NCBI GenBank assembly: GCA_013360745.1
Contig: JABWBA010000015.1
Span: 1 to 51,926, forward strand
DNA from: Chthonomonadales bacterium
GTDB lineage: Bacteria > Armatimonadota > Chthonomonadetes > Chthonomonadales > CAJBBX01
Direction: 5' to 3'
Length of the DNA: 51,926 nt
Within the stretch, counting starts at the first letter, position 1. Each line of letters starts with the position of its first letter. A program made the position numbers and the translations under genes. Of this stretch, positions 25,624-34,198 are shown one piece after another. Under the pieces are notes generated by a model, which saw only the letters and a program-made list of their open reading frames with translations, had not been told where the DNA came from and did no database searches.

Positions 25624-28125
25624 TCAACCTGCGGTGGTGGTCGAGCCCATGGCCCGACGCACAAGATCGCAGAACGGATGATCCTCGGAGTGGAACCGTA
25701 AGCCGATGGCAAGCGCCTGGCCAAAATGCGCCAGGGCCGTGTCCGCATCCTTGCGCCCCTGGGCAGCCAGCCCGAGGTGGTAGTAGGTACCGGCGACATC
25801 CGGGTGGTCGGGTCCATACGCGCGGAGATTGATGTCGAGAGCCCGGGCGTGATGCTCCTCAGCCGTATCCCAATCGCCCATCTTGCCGTGAACCCTGCCG
25901 ATGTTATTCAGTCGGATCGCGACTCTGGGTCCGTCGGCGCAGGATATCTCGCAGTCGATCTGCAAGGCCTGCCCAAACAGCTCCAGGGCATCGGCCAGAT
26001 TGCCGGCAGCCTCGCGCACCGCGCCGAGATTGTTCAGGCACGTCGCCGTGCTCCGATGGTTCCGCCCCAGAGTGCGGTCCAGGATGCCGAGCGCATGCCG
26101 GTAGTGCTGCTCACCCCCCGCCAGGTCGCCCGACATCCGCAGGACATACCCGACTGTGGTGTAGAAATCCGCAAGGAGCGCATCACTGCCATCGAGCGCC
26201 GTCAGGGCTATGTCCAGCGCCTCCCTGGCATCCCGCAGGGCCGCGTCCTGCTCGCCGAGCCGCTGACGCGCTTCGCTCCGTCTCCGGATATGCAGCGCAT
26301 AGCGTAGATCGGCCGATCCTCGCTGAGCTTCGGCGAGGCCCGCCGCCTCGTCGAAACATTGGAACGCTTGCCCGTACAGCCCGTTCCAGAACTGGTGCGA
26401 ACCGAGTTCACCGAGCAAGGCCTCCAGCGGCCCGTTCAGGCCGTAGCGCCGACAATGGTCCGCCACGGCGAAGCAGTGGATCACTTCCGATCGAGACCGA
26501 GACCAATCGGTGGCCTCATTGGCCCGGGCGAGCAGCGTCTGGAACCAGGTCGATGCGTTCACGACCACGCTCATCAGCATGTCATCGTTGACCAGACTCC
26601 GAACCGAGCGCTGCACGAGGCTATGCACGGACAGGCGCCCGTCGGTCTCGCGCATCATCAGGCAATCGTCGACCAGATCGGCGATCGCCTCGTCGACCAG
26701 ATCCCGATCCGTGAGAGACCCGCAACGGGCAAGCGTATCCGGCGTGATGCCCCGGTCAGCAAGGATGCTTGCCAGCGTCAGCAACGTCTGTGCATCCGGT
26801 TCGAGCGAGGCGTAGTGCATGGCCAGCGCGTCGAACAGCTCACCGTCGTGACCCGTGTCGCTGATGAAACGCCGTCGGGCCCGAGCCAGAAGATCGATCG
26901 GCCCTTGCGCCAGCTTTTCCTCGTATTCGGCGAATGTGATCCCGAGCCGTTCGATATGGTTCGCCACGAGCGCGAGCGCCACCGGCAGGCAGCCCAGCAT
27001 CTGCACGGTTCGCGTGGCGGCCTCTCGTTCACTCTCCTGCAGGAGCGGCCTGTGCCGCTGGAGCAACGTGAGGGCATCCTCGAGAGCCAGCGGCGGGGGT
27101 TCGATCAGCGCGTAATGTCGGCGCACAAGATGATGCCGGACGCACGTCACGATGACCCGGCACTCAGGACCCCTCGGGATCACCGCGATGTCGGTCTTCG
27201 CCGAGAGTTGATCCACGATCACCAGCACCGGCTGCCGAGAAGCGCTCAACGTCGCCCGGACGCGTTGGGCGCGCTCATCGGGCGTCAGATGCTCCGACAC
27301 GCCCAGAAGCGAGGCGATGCTGGCGCAGTCCATGTGCAGATGGGCCGTGTCCGAAGCGTTGACGAAGAAGATTCCGCCCGGATACGCCTCGCGATACCGA
27401 TGGGCGTATTCCACCGCCAGCTGGGTCTTGCCGATCCCTGTGAGGCCTACGATGGCGACATCCCTGGGCGGATGATCCATCAGCGCCGCATGGATCGCCT
27501 CCATCTCCCGTTCCCGCCCGACGAAATCGCTGTTGTGGATATAGGGGAGGTTCGTCGGCGCATAGTGCAGCGAACGAATCGGAGGGAAGGATCGAGCGTC
27601 GGCCTCGCGATCGAGCTGGAACACTCGCACCTGCGACCCGATGCCGGAGAAGCTGTGGTCGCCGAGGTCCGAAAACCGCAGCCCGTCGGGCATCCGGCCC
27701 GCGAGCAGATCCGCCGTGATCGGCCCGATCAGGATCTGGCCCGGATTCGCTGCCGATCGGAGACGAGCGCACAGATTCACCGCTGTGCCGTAGTAGTCTC
27801 CTGCGCGGGCTTCGATCGGCCCGGTATTCACAGCCGCACGGATGCGCAGCGCGCTGCGAGTCGGCCAGGGCTCCCTCTCCATCGCATCACGAAGCTCGGC
27901 CGCACATCGGACCGCGTCGCGGGGGTCGCTGAAGACGATGAACAGGCTGTCCCCTTCGCCTCGCGGCTTTACCAGCCTGCCGCCGTGCGCTCCGACGATC
28001 CCGCTGGCCAGCTCATCGTGACGCGCTGCCGCCAGCCCCATCGCGGCAGGATCCTGCTCCCACAAAGGGCTGCTCTCCACGACATCCGTCATCAGGAATG
28101 TGACGATCTGCAGTACCGGCTCCAT
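25624..28125 (-). CDS. Class III nucleotide cyclase - STAND NTPase - TPR signalling protein
   Basis: 833 residues in three parts. Residues 5-172 are a class III adenylate/guanylate cyclase domain with metal-binding D14 (TFLMTDVV) and D59 (GEGDSLF), adenine-type K53, and NLCARL with N117 and R121, so it looks active. Residues about 198-480 are an NB-ARC-type STAND NTPase: FVGREREM, P-loop GLTGIGKTQ (227-235), LVIVDQL and CLPVALALV. Residues about 590-830 are tetratricopeptide repeats (YRHALGILDRTLGRNHRSTA, HHARALDINLRAYGPDHPDV). The TPRs probably sense a ligand and the NTPase relays it to the cyclase. It lies in an operon 59 bp after the Mrr_N-type gene and 30 bp before a secreted protein gene. 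The regulated target is unknown. Confidence 0.85.
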   Translation of the reverse strand: MEPVLQIVTFLMTDVVESSPLWEQDPAAMGLAAARHDELASGIVGAHGGRLVKPRGEGDSLFIVFSDPRDAVRCAAELRDAMEREPWPTRSALRIRAAVNTGPIEARAGDYYGTAVNLCARLRSAANPGQILIGPITADLLAGRMPDGLRFSDLGDHSFSGIGSQVRVFQLDREADARSFPPIRSLHYAPTNLPYIHNSDFVGREREMEAIHAALMDHPPRDVAIVGLTGIGKTQLAVEYAHRYREAYPGGIFFVNASDTAHLHMDCASIASLLGVSEHLTPDERAQRVRATLSASRQPVLVIVDQLSAKTDIAVIPRGPECRVIVTCVRHHLVRRHYALIEPPPLALEDALTLLQRHRPLLQESEREAATRTVQMLGCLPVALALVANHIERLGITFAEYEEKLAQGPIDLLARARRRFISDTGHDGELFDALAMHYASLEPDAQTLLTLASILADRGITPDTLARCGSLTDRDLVDEAIADLVDDCLMMRETDGRLSVHSLVQRSVRSLVNDDMLMSVVVNASTWFQTLLARANEATDWSRSRSEVIHCFAVADHCRRYGLNGPLEALLGELGSHQFWNGLYGQAFQCFDEAAGLAEAQRGSADLRYALHIRRRSEARQRLGEQDAALRDAREALDIALTALDGSDALLADFYTTVGYVLRMSGDLAGGEQHYRHALGILDRTLGRNHRSTATCLNNLGAVREAAGNLADALELFGQALQIDCEISCADGPRVAIRLNNIGRVHGKMGDWDTAEEHHARALDINLRAYGPDHPDVAGTYYHLGLAAQGRKDADTALAHFGQALAIGLRFHSEDHPFCDLVRRAMGSTTTAG

Positions 28126-28184
28126 GTCCGATCTCCGGAGGATTCCCTATCATAGCACAGCCCCACCGACTCCCGTTCCGGGGC

Positions 28185-28766
28185 TCAATCCTCCGGGGTC
28201 TGCAGGTACGCCCTCCCCTGTTCGGTGATCGCCCAGACGCCTCGGGGGCTGTCCGACGCCACCAGGCCGCGCTTGAGCATATCGTGACGCGCCCACCGCG
28301 CCCTGTATCGCCATCGGGGCATGTCGCGATCGCTGGGCATGCACTCCAGATCGACCGGCCGGAGCGTCGGCTTGAGCTGGGCGTACACGGCCTGTAGCAC
28401 CGGGTCGACCCGGGCCTGACCGCCAAGCTCAACCAGCGCCTGGAGGATGGGCCGATAGTAGGCTTGCTCCGGAGTGCGCACGCCCCGGGGCAGGCGGGAA
28501 GCCGGAGCGTCCGCTTGCGCCGGTCGAGGCCGCCGATCCTTCCTGACGGTCCGCGGCATCTTTAACCACAGACGCTGGACTTCGACGACCTTCTGCCGGA
28601 GTTCGCCAACCCCCTTGGCCCGATCGACCAGCGCATGAGCCTCGTCCGTCCGACCCGCTTCCATCGCCTTTTTGACTCCGCTGCTGAGCCGCGCCCACTC
28701 CGCCTCCATCTCATCCAACAGGAGCGCAAAGGCCCCCGCCACATCCGGTTGTCTCGATTCACCCAT
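28185..28766 (-). CDS. Mrr_N-type winged-helix protein without a nuclease domain
   Basis: 193 residues. The C-terminal half resembles the Mrr N-terminal winged helix: YYRPILQALVELGGQARV, then WRYRARWARHDMLKRGLV and RGVWAITEQGRAYL. The Mrr restriction domain that usually follows is absent. The N-terminal half is helical and may be a coiled coil (LLLDEMEAEWARL). The ATG at 28766 follows GGGAGGGG, and a promoter lies at 28815-28844. It is the first gene of an operon with the cyclase-STAND protein, so a DNA-binding regulator of that operon is a reasonable inference. A truncated restriction enzyme is the alternative. Confidence 0.65.
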   Translation of the reverse strand: MGESRQPDVAGAFALLLDEMEAEWARLSSGVKKAMEAGRTDEAHALVDRAKGVGELRQKVVEVQRLWLKMPRTVRKDRRPRPAQADAPASRLPRGVRTPEQAYYRPILQALVELGGQARVDPVLQAVYAQLKPTLRPVDLECMPSDRDMPRWRYRARWARHDMLKRGLVASDSPRGVWAITEQGRAYLQTPED

Positions 28767-28790
28767 CGGCACACCCCTCCCTGCTGCACC

Positions 28791-29265
28791 ATCCGCTCGA
28801 ACGCCTGACGACACAGTATAGTGCGCGCGGGCTTGCAGGGGCAACTCGATAGGCAAGAGCTGGGAGCCCCGGTGGCTGAGAGCTGAGAGCTGAGAGCTGA
28901 GAGCTGAGAGCTGAGAGGCAAGAGGCAAGAGGCAAGAGGCAAGAGGCAAGAGGCAAGAGGCAAGAGGCCCGTCGTCGTAGGGGCGATTCATGAATCGCCC
29001 GTACCAGCCCGGTGGCTGAGCCTGTCGAAGCCCCGGTGGCTGAGAGCTGAGAGCTGAGAGCTGAGAGGCAAGAGGCAAGAGGCCCGTCGTCGTAGGGGCG
29101 ATTCACGAATCGCCCGTACCAGCCCGGTGGCTGAGCCTGTCGAAGCCCCGGTGGCTGAGAGCTGAGAGCTGAGAGCTGAGAGCTGAGAGGCAAGAGGCAA
29201 GAGGTTCGTCGTCGTAGGGGCGATTCACGAATCGCCCGAACGCACGTTACGGGATGGCCCGGACG
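28791..29265 (+). repeat. Repeat array 3 (three palindromes, with head)
   Basis: The head aligns with that of array 2 base for base at most positions and overlaps the promoter and leader of the Mrr_N-type gene. Heptamer tracts surround palindromes at 28981 (CATG centre), 29096 and 29218 (both CACG centre). GGTGGCTGAGCCTGTCGAAG blocks separate them. The tail (GGGATGGCCCGGACG) resembles those of arrays 1 and 2. No gene lies inside. Confidence 0.9.
28815..28844 (-). promoter_or_regulatory. Promoter inside the array head, driving the Mrr_N/cyclase operon
   Basis: On the minus strand TTGCCC (28839-28844) and TATACT (28815-28820) are 18 bp apart, about 50 bases before the ATG at 28766. The same TATACT sits in the head of array 2 (24307-24312), where the -35 is not kept. 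Confidence 0.5.
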
Positions 29266-29299
29266 CTGTGTCCGCTGCTGGTCCGCGGTCATGGTCGGA

Positions 29300-29491
29300 T
29301 CACGCCTCCCCCGCGCCCTTCCCCATCCGGTACTTGATGTCGTAGTTGATGATGAAATCGAGCTCCTCGTCCGTGAAGCCGAAGAGCACCGCCAGGCTCG
29401 CATCAATCCTATCCAGCAACGCTTTGGACCTGCCAACGTCGAACTCGTCATACTCGATCAGATGACCTTGGCGCGGCGCGGATCGGACCAT
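29300..29491 (-). pseudogene. C-terminal remnant of a type IIG restriction/DNA methyltransferase
   Basis: 63 codons encode IEYDEFDVGRSKALLDRID and FTDEELDFIINYDIKYRMG, the hallmark C-terminus of large Eco57I-like or PglX-like methyltransferases. The remaining, roughly 1000-residue, part is absent: upstream lies the GNAT gene. An ATG at 29491 leaves a short open frame, but a functional peptide is doubtful. It is best read as the stump of a lost restriction system, cut off between repeat array 3 and the acetyltransferase gene. Confidence 0.65.
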
Positions 29492-29542
29492 GACACCCCG
29501 GAGGTCGCCGGACCGCAGGCGAGCATGCGCAGTTTCGGCATG

Positions 29543-30157
29543 CTACTCGAGAGCGAGGGGTCCCACCTGCTCAACCGCCTCCCCAAGGAGTGATCGGGCC
29601 ATCTCGTAGGCAGCTTCGGGCGATAAGCGCTCGAACTCGTGGACCATGACATGCATCGGGACCGGAGGCTGCCATCCGACGGATTGGGTATAGCGTATGC
29701 CCCCAAGGAGCTTGGCCCCGTTGCGACGGTAGAAGGCGATGCGGCGCTCGGCAAGGGTGCGATGGTGGCCTTCGGCGTCCTCGGGCCGCTCGACTTCATA
29801 CACAAACGCACGCGTGGAAGGCCGTTCGCGCAGTATGCGAGCCGTGATCGCTTTGTAGACACCGGAGCCGATGCCGATGCCGCGTTTGCCGGGCGCCACG
29901 GCCAGATACCACAGCACAGCGCCGCGGCACTCGTCGTATGCCTCGTAGTGGGCCATGGCCACCACTTCGCCGGCATCGTCCGGCGCGACGACTATGGCGG
30001 ATGCAGTTTCCTCGCCCGAAGCGATCTCCCGAACGGTGCGGTTGAGCGCGCTCACGAGCATCTGCTCGTTGAGAGGGAATGATGTCTGGTAGAGATCGAG
30101 GTACGCGTCGTAGCGCTCATCCTCGAGCGAGCGGATATCGGTCAATGTAACGTGCAT
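29543..30157 (-). CDS. GNAT family N-acetyltransferase
   Basis: 204 residues. The acetyl-CoA binding motif is present: LWYLAVAPGKRGIGIGSGVY, with the R/Q-x-x-G-x-G/A pattern. The rest follows the GNAT order, ending in IAFYRRNGAKLLGGIRYTQ. An AGAGGCG site precedes the ATG. The acceptor could be an amino acid, an antibiotic, a peptide or a toxin-type tRNA; nothing in the sequence decides. It stands alone between the methyltransferase stub and the divergently transcribed STAND module, across a 243-bp gap without other clear features. Confidence 0.8.
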   Translation of the reverse strand: MHVTLTDIRSLEDERYDAYLDLYQTSFPLNEQMLVSALNRTVREIASGEETASAIVVAPDDAGEVVAMAHYEAYDECRGAVLWYLAVAPGKRGIGIGSGVYKAITARILRERPSTRAFVYEVERPEDAEGHHRTLAERRIAFYRRNGAKLLGGIRYTQSVGWQPPVPMHVMVHEFERLSPEAAYEMARSLLGEAVEQVGPLALE

Positions 30158-30400
30158 GGATCGCCTCTGTAGTCGCAGTTATATAGTCTTGTACTGCTGT
30201 ACGGTATCATAACCCATTCGGGTCTGGGCGGTGGACGCTGTAATGGCGTTCCATGCGACAACTGAGAATGGACCCGTTACTTCGTGAACTGACCTCGGAG
30301 TAGGTGGACCGATCCCTAATTATACCGCCGGGTTCTTCGCACCTCACACAATTCTCAACATCGACAGGTTTCTTGAGCGACACGGCTACATGGAGTAGAG

Positions 30401-30841
30401 ATGACCCTGGTTATCGATCTGCTGGTCAACCTGGTTGCCACCTTTTTAAGCGTGCCCCTGCTCGTGCTCACCGGCGTGTTCCTGCATTCAAGGAAGCTCC
30501 GGAAGCACTACGTTGCCGCGCTCATTTCCACCTTCGGGCTCAACAAAGCTGAGGCCGAGAGGGCGCTTAGGGAAGCCCGCGCGAAGGATAGTAACGCTGG
30601 GAATCTCGGCTCCATCATTGCCCGTGGTGTCTTCGTGAGTGACGAAAAGGCTGCGCTCCGGGCCTACTTTACTGACCTCGCCAATGATCCAGAGCGTCGA
30701 AATGACCTGGACTACAATGCACTACGCCATCCGCATTTCCCCGCGTTCTACACAAACCTGACCAACGCGTTCGCATCGTGCTGGATTCTGCGGTCGCGCT
30801 ATGGGCAGTACCGGTCAGACCCAGAAACCCGCCGTAACTGA
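30401..30841 (+). CDS. Single-helix membrane protein upstream of a STAND NTPase
   Basis: 146 residues. One strong membrane helix spans about residues 4-27 (VIDLLVNLVATFLSVPLLVL), followed by a basic stretch and a charged soluble domain of about 110 residues (FGLNKAEAERALREARAKD). I do not recognise the soluble domain. ATG 30401 follows GGAGTAGAG. It lies 91 bp before the 1002-residue STAND gene in the same direction, and an operon is likely. Because the STAND protein has no N-terminal effector domain, this protein could be its membrane-acting effector. That is an inference from arrangement only. Confidence 0.65.
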   Translation: MTLVIDLLVNLVATFLSVPLLVLTGVFLHSRKLRKHYVAALISTFGLNKAEAERALREARAKDSNAGNLGSIIARGVFVSDEKAALRAYFTDLANDPERRNDLDYNALRHPHFPAFYTNLTNAFASCWILRSRYGQYRSDPETRRN

Positions 30842-30932
30842 CCCGAGCGTTCGTGCGCGTAGCGCAAGCCATCGTCGGACGGCTCTCGGCCAGGCATAAC
30901 GCCCGTAACATTACGCTGCAAGGAGGGCTTCG

Positions 30933-33900
30933 ATGACGCAGATAAAGTATACACACCATGACGAAATGGACCAGGACGTGCTGGCAGGCCTCCAGCAGAC
31001 TGTCAAAGGCCGCGTTTGCCTCTCAGGTCCCGGCGGCGCCGGCAAGAGCGCGCTGATGACGCACCTTTGCACCTCCCATAGGGGCGAGTTCGAGGGTTGG
31101 GCCTATATCGTTCGCGATTCTGCGAGCGCCGGCGCGCTCGCAGAGAGTCTGGAAACCTGTCTCTTCGAATGTTGGGTAGAGCGAACCCCCGACCACATGT
31201 CGAGATCCACGAGTAACGCCGTTCGTTTGCGAGGGCAGGCCCACGCCGACGCCGTGAAGCTCCATTGGTCCCGGATCAGGGCCGTCCTTTTTCTGGACTG
31301 GATGTGGCGGCAGTCCGTCAGGGCACTGCTGGTCTTCGACAACGCCGAAAGCGTTAAGTCCGTTGAAGACCTGCTAAAGGCACTGCCATTGAACCGAGGC
31401 GATCTCGGGCAGGCGGCCGACGACACGAGCGTGATCGAAGCGGCCGATATCGCCTCGGCGATTGCACACTATCCTCCTTTTACCGACAGCGGTACACCAA
31501 ACCAGCGCTGGGCCACCGAGCTTGCGGATGCCTATGTAACGGCGGCGCAGAACCCGATCTTCCGGTCAGGCCTTAACGAATTCCGGTGCAATGTTGTCGT
31601 CGTCACCAACAGCGCTGAAGGCGCCGGTACATGGTCCCAGGTGACAATGCGGCCCTTCGCCGGACTGATCGGAGCTAAGATAGTTGCCGACCACGCGGGG
31701 CGACCGGAACTAGAATCAGACCCTGATACTCTCCCTCTGGTGGATGATGTCGGCGGCCTGCCTTTAGCGCTCGCCCAGGCGGGGAAGACGATCGGTGCAG
31801 GCGAATATGAGTCGGTAGCGGCCTATCGCGCGGACCTCGCGCGCGCACTGCAAGGCGATACCGAGCTTGAGCCCATCTTCAGTGACGTTCATCGCTTCAT
31901 CAAGGCGCACCCGAATGTAGCGGCTACGATGCGTGTGGCCAAGCAGACGTTGCTGCGGGTCCTCAGTACAGAGTTACACGAGGCCGCCCAGAAGATCTGG
32001 AGAATCTGCAGCGCGCTCCCTACCGCGCGCCTGCCAGGATGCCTCTTCGATTCGGTCTGCAAATCCACAGATCAGCGGCGTGCGATCCTGGAGCGAATGG
32101 TGGACTTCTTCTGGCTCACCCATGACCCGTCGGGTAACGGTGTGGAGCCAGCATATATCATGCACCGTGTCCATCGTGCGGTTTTGGCGGGAGTCCCCAC
32201 GGACGAAAAGCGTTCGGAACTGAACGACGAGGTGGTCAGGGTGGTGAGTTCCGCCCTTCTTAATCCCGGCAGACTGCAATCGCTCCAGGACCGCAGCGAC
32301 TTTAACGACCTCTACAGCCACGCCATCCATGCGGTTGAGCTCGTCGCGGCGACCGTGGCTACCCATGGGGAGACTCCGCCGCTCGTCGAGCATATGTGCG
32401 ACGATTCCGGATTTTTCGATGATCTCATCATGAAGCTCGCCGTCGTTGCCGCAGGTTCTAGAAACGACAGCCGGTACGATCTGGCCTCGTTCGTCACAGA
32501 CTTACGGGTGCAGACATGGCTGCACCGTGGATACTGGCACGCGCTCTTGACCAATCAGGCTGCCGACCGCCTCGACTTCGACGACATGTACAACTTGGAG
32601 ACGGCGGAAGGGTTGGACAGGCTGAAGCGCGCGTGCGCATCGCTCTGGCGCGCCGAGCACGGAGCCGCTATGGTGGCCGCGACCTGTATGTTCTTTGCCA
32701 CGCACTTCTGGTGGGCTGAGTATATCCCCGAGGACCACATCTGCCGTCCGCTTCTCGATGAGCTGCGCGAGAGCGTCGAGGCCACCCCAGAAGACAACAA
32801 CCGGGGAGAGCGTGTTGAGCTTGTGGAGGCCCTCCGCACCATCTACGACCGCTACCCGTCTTCATACTGGTACGAGGAACGGACAACGGCGCGCAAGAAC
32901 GACTGGGTGGCAGTCGAGGCCTCGCTACGCACCGTTCGACGCTTGCTGGCATTGGAAGCCGACACGCCATCCGGTGCACCAGCCATGTCGGCGGCAGGTT
33001 GGATGTATGCAAGAGGCATCACCGATCTCTATCTGGCGATGGCGCTGCAGTACGCCCACAACCTCCGGTACCCGATTGACACAGCGGTTAACCGTCTCTA
33101 TGCTGATGCCCAGGCGTGTTTCAAGGCGACCGGCGACGAGATGCATGTAGCGTACTGCGATTTTGAACGTGCCGACTGTGCGACGGAATCGGTCCGCTCC
33201 TTGGGCCGGAAACGTTGGCGGATGAACCGGGATGCGGAACGGTTGAAGAGGTGTATTGCCCAGGCCGAGGTCGACCTCGGCCTGTGCCACACGGTCGCCC
33301 ACAAGGGCGAGCACTTCGACTACGAGATAATCGCTGAGGCCTACGATAGCCTCGGCGACATCCGGTGGCTTCAGGATCGGCGCGAAGAAGCCTGGGGCTA
33401 CTACTGTGCCGCATGCGTTGCCGGCGCCGCATTTCTGGTGCAGGACCAGGACAACTACTCCTTGCACCTGTACCGTGAGGTGCGTAACAAGCTGATGGCG
33501 CGTATCCGTGAAGTCGCGGTTGAGACACCGAACGGCGAGGCCGGCGCGCTCAAGGTCTGCCGATTCCTCTACGCACTCTGGAACGGGATCGGCGCTACCG
33601 AGGTCCGCAGTTTCGAGAGTGTCTTTCTGCCGCTCACCGATTCACAACAAACCCATTTGAGCGCGAAGTTTCGTAGGGCCATCCTGATCGAACGAGCGGA
33701 AACGGAGTTGCTGCCTCCGTCGCCGCGCCTCACGGACATCGAGGCGGAGTCCGACGATCCCTCTGACTCGTCATCAATGAGATGGATGGCCGCCATGCGC
33801 AAGCAGCTAGCTGACCTCGCCGACCATGGGAATGACCTTATATCTACCGAAGCGCTCGACGGGTGTTGTCTGCCGGAGGGGTTCTCTGGACAGGATAGCT

Positions 33901-33941
33901 TCCTCTCTAGTCTCTCGGAACACATGGCAGCGGCGGATTGA
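30933..33941 (+). CDS. STAND (NLR-like) NTPase, 1002 residues, candidate defence sensor
   Basis: The NB-ARC-type core starts almost at the N-terminus: P-loop SGPGGAGKSA (31-40), Walker B ALLVFDN (131-137), sensor-like VVVVTNS (221-227) and the GLPLA motif (275-279). Residues about 345-1000 form a helical, repeat-like region with no recognised domain, probably the sensor. No nuclease, protease or TIR domain precedes the NTPase, which is unusual for bacterial NLR-like defence proteins. An AAGGAGG site lies eight bases before the ATG. It pairs with the membrane protein gene upstream. Its last 35 bases are imperfectly duplicated just downstream, suggesting insertion or recombination at its 3' end. 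Confidence 0.8.
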   Translation: MTQIKYTHHDEMDQDVLAGLQQTVKGRVCLSGPGGAGKSALMTHLCTSHRGEFEGWAYIVRDSASAGALAESLETCLFECWVERTPDHMSRSTSNAVRLRGQAHADAVKLHWSRIRAVLFLDWMWRQSVRALLVFDNAESVKSVEDLLKALPLNRGDLGQAADDTSVIEAADIASAIAHYPPFTDSGTPNQRWATELADAYVTAAQNPIFRSGLNEFRCNVVVVTNSAEGAGTWSQVTMRPFAGLIGAKIVADHAGRPELESDPDTLPLVDDVGGLPLALAQAGKTIGAGEYESVAAYRADLARALQGDTELEPIFSDVHRFIKAHPNVAATMRVAKQTLLRVLSTELHEAAQKIWRICSALPTARLPGCLFDSVCKSTDQRRAILERMVDFFWLTHDPSGNGVEPAYIMHRVHRAVLAGVPTDEKRSELNDEVVRVVSSALLNPGRLQSLQDRSDFNDLYSHAIHAVELVAATVATHGETPPLVEHMCDDSGFFDDLIMKLAVVAAGSRNDSRYDLASFVTDLRVQTWLHRGYWHALLTNQAADRLDFDDMYNLETAEGLDRLKRACASLWRAEHGAAMVAATCMFFATHFWWAEYIPEDHICRPLLDELRESVEATPEDNNRGERVELVEALRTIYDRYPSSYWYEERTTARKNDWVAVEASLRTVRRLLALEADTPSGAPAMSAAGWMYARGITDLYLAMALQYAHNLRYPIDTAVNRLYADAQACFKATGDEMHVAYCDFERADCATESVRSLGRKRWRMNRDAERLKRCIAQAEVDLGLCHTVAHKGEHFDYEIIAEAYDSLGDIRWLQDRREEAWGYYCAACVAGAAFLVQDQDNYSLHLYREVRNKLMARIREVAVETPNGEAGALKVCRFLYALWNGIGATEVRSFESVFLPLTDSQQTHLSAKFRRAILIERAETELLPPSPRLTDIEAESDDPSDSSSMRWMAAMRKQLADLADHGNDLISTEALDGCCLPEGFSGQDSFLSSLSEHMAAAD

Positions 33942-34198
33942 CGAATCACGGCATGCCTGCCGACGAGTGGCTTCCTCTCCAGGCTCTCGAAACGCATGGC
34001 AGCGTAGCGCCCAAGGGAGAGGTAGGTGGAGATGCCCTGAGGCTCGAGTTCGGGGATGTCGGCCAGCATCTCAACCTCAGTCTCGCCTTGTTCGAGTTGG
34101 CCCAGCATCATCTCAACCGATATGCGCATATCCCTGATGATAGGTTGGCCGCTATACACATCCGGCCGGGACGTGTTTCGCGATAGCCGGTTCTCCAT
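33569..34198 (-). CDS. DUF433 antitoxin-like protein with run-on C-terminus
   Basis: From ATG 34198 the first 70 residues match DUF433: MENRL, RPDVYSGQPIIRDMRISVEM, then LEQGETEVEMLADIPELEPQ. DUF433 proteins are winged-helix antitoxin-like partners of PIN-type (DUF5615) toxins and normally end near residue 75-80. Here the frame runs on for another 130 residues antisense to the STAND gene, which is probably not natural protein. Several conserved positions deviate (GKP is GQP, GTR is DMR). No toxin gene lies downstream. I read it as a decaying orphan antitoxin whose true end has been altered by the duplication at 33898-34004. Confidence 0.5.
   Translation of the reverse strand: MENRLSRNTSRPDVYSGQPIIRDMRISVEMMLGQLEQGETEVEMLADIPELEPQGISTYLSLGRYAAMRFESLERKPLVGRHAVIRQSAAAMCSERLERKLSCPENPSGRQHPSSASVDIRSFPWSARSASCLRMAAIHLIDDESEGSSDSASMSVRRGDGGSNSVSARSIRMALRNFALKWVCCESVSGRKTLSKLRTSVAPIPFQSA
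33898..34004. repeat. Imperfect 35-bp direct repeat at the STAND/DUF433 junction
   Basis: Copy 1 (33898-33932) lies inside the last codons of the STAND gene and copy 2 (33970-34004) lies just after it. They agree at 31 of 35 positions by eye. Read on the plus strand they encode FLSSLSEHMAA and FLSRLSKRMAA. On the minus strand they encode CSERLERK and RFESLERK at the end of DUF433. Confidence 0.75.

Noticed and set aside
28185-29078. Extended 297-residue form of the Mrr_N-like protein
   Set aside because: The extra N-terminus is repeat-array translation. A GGGAGGGG ribosome site and a promoter support the ATG at 28766.
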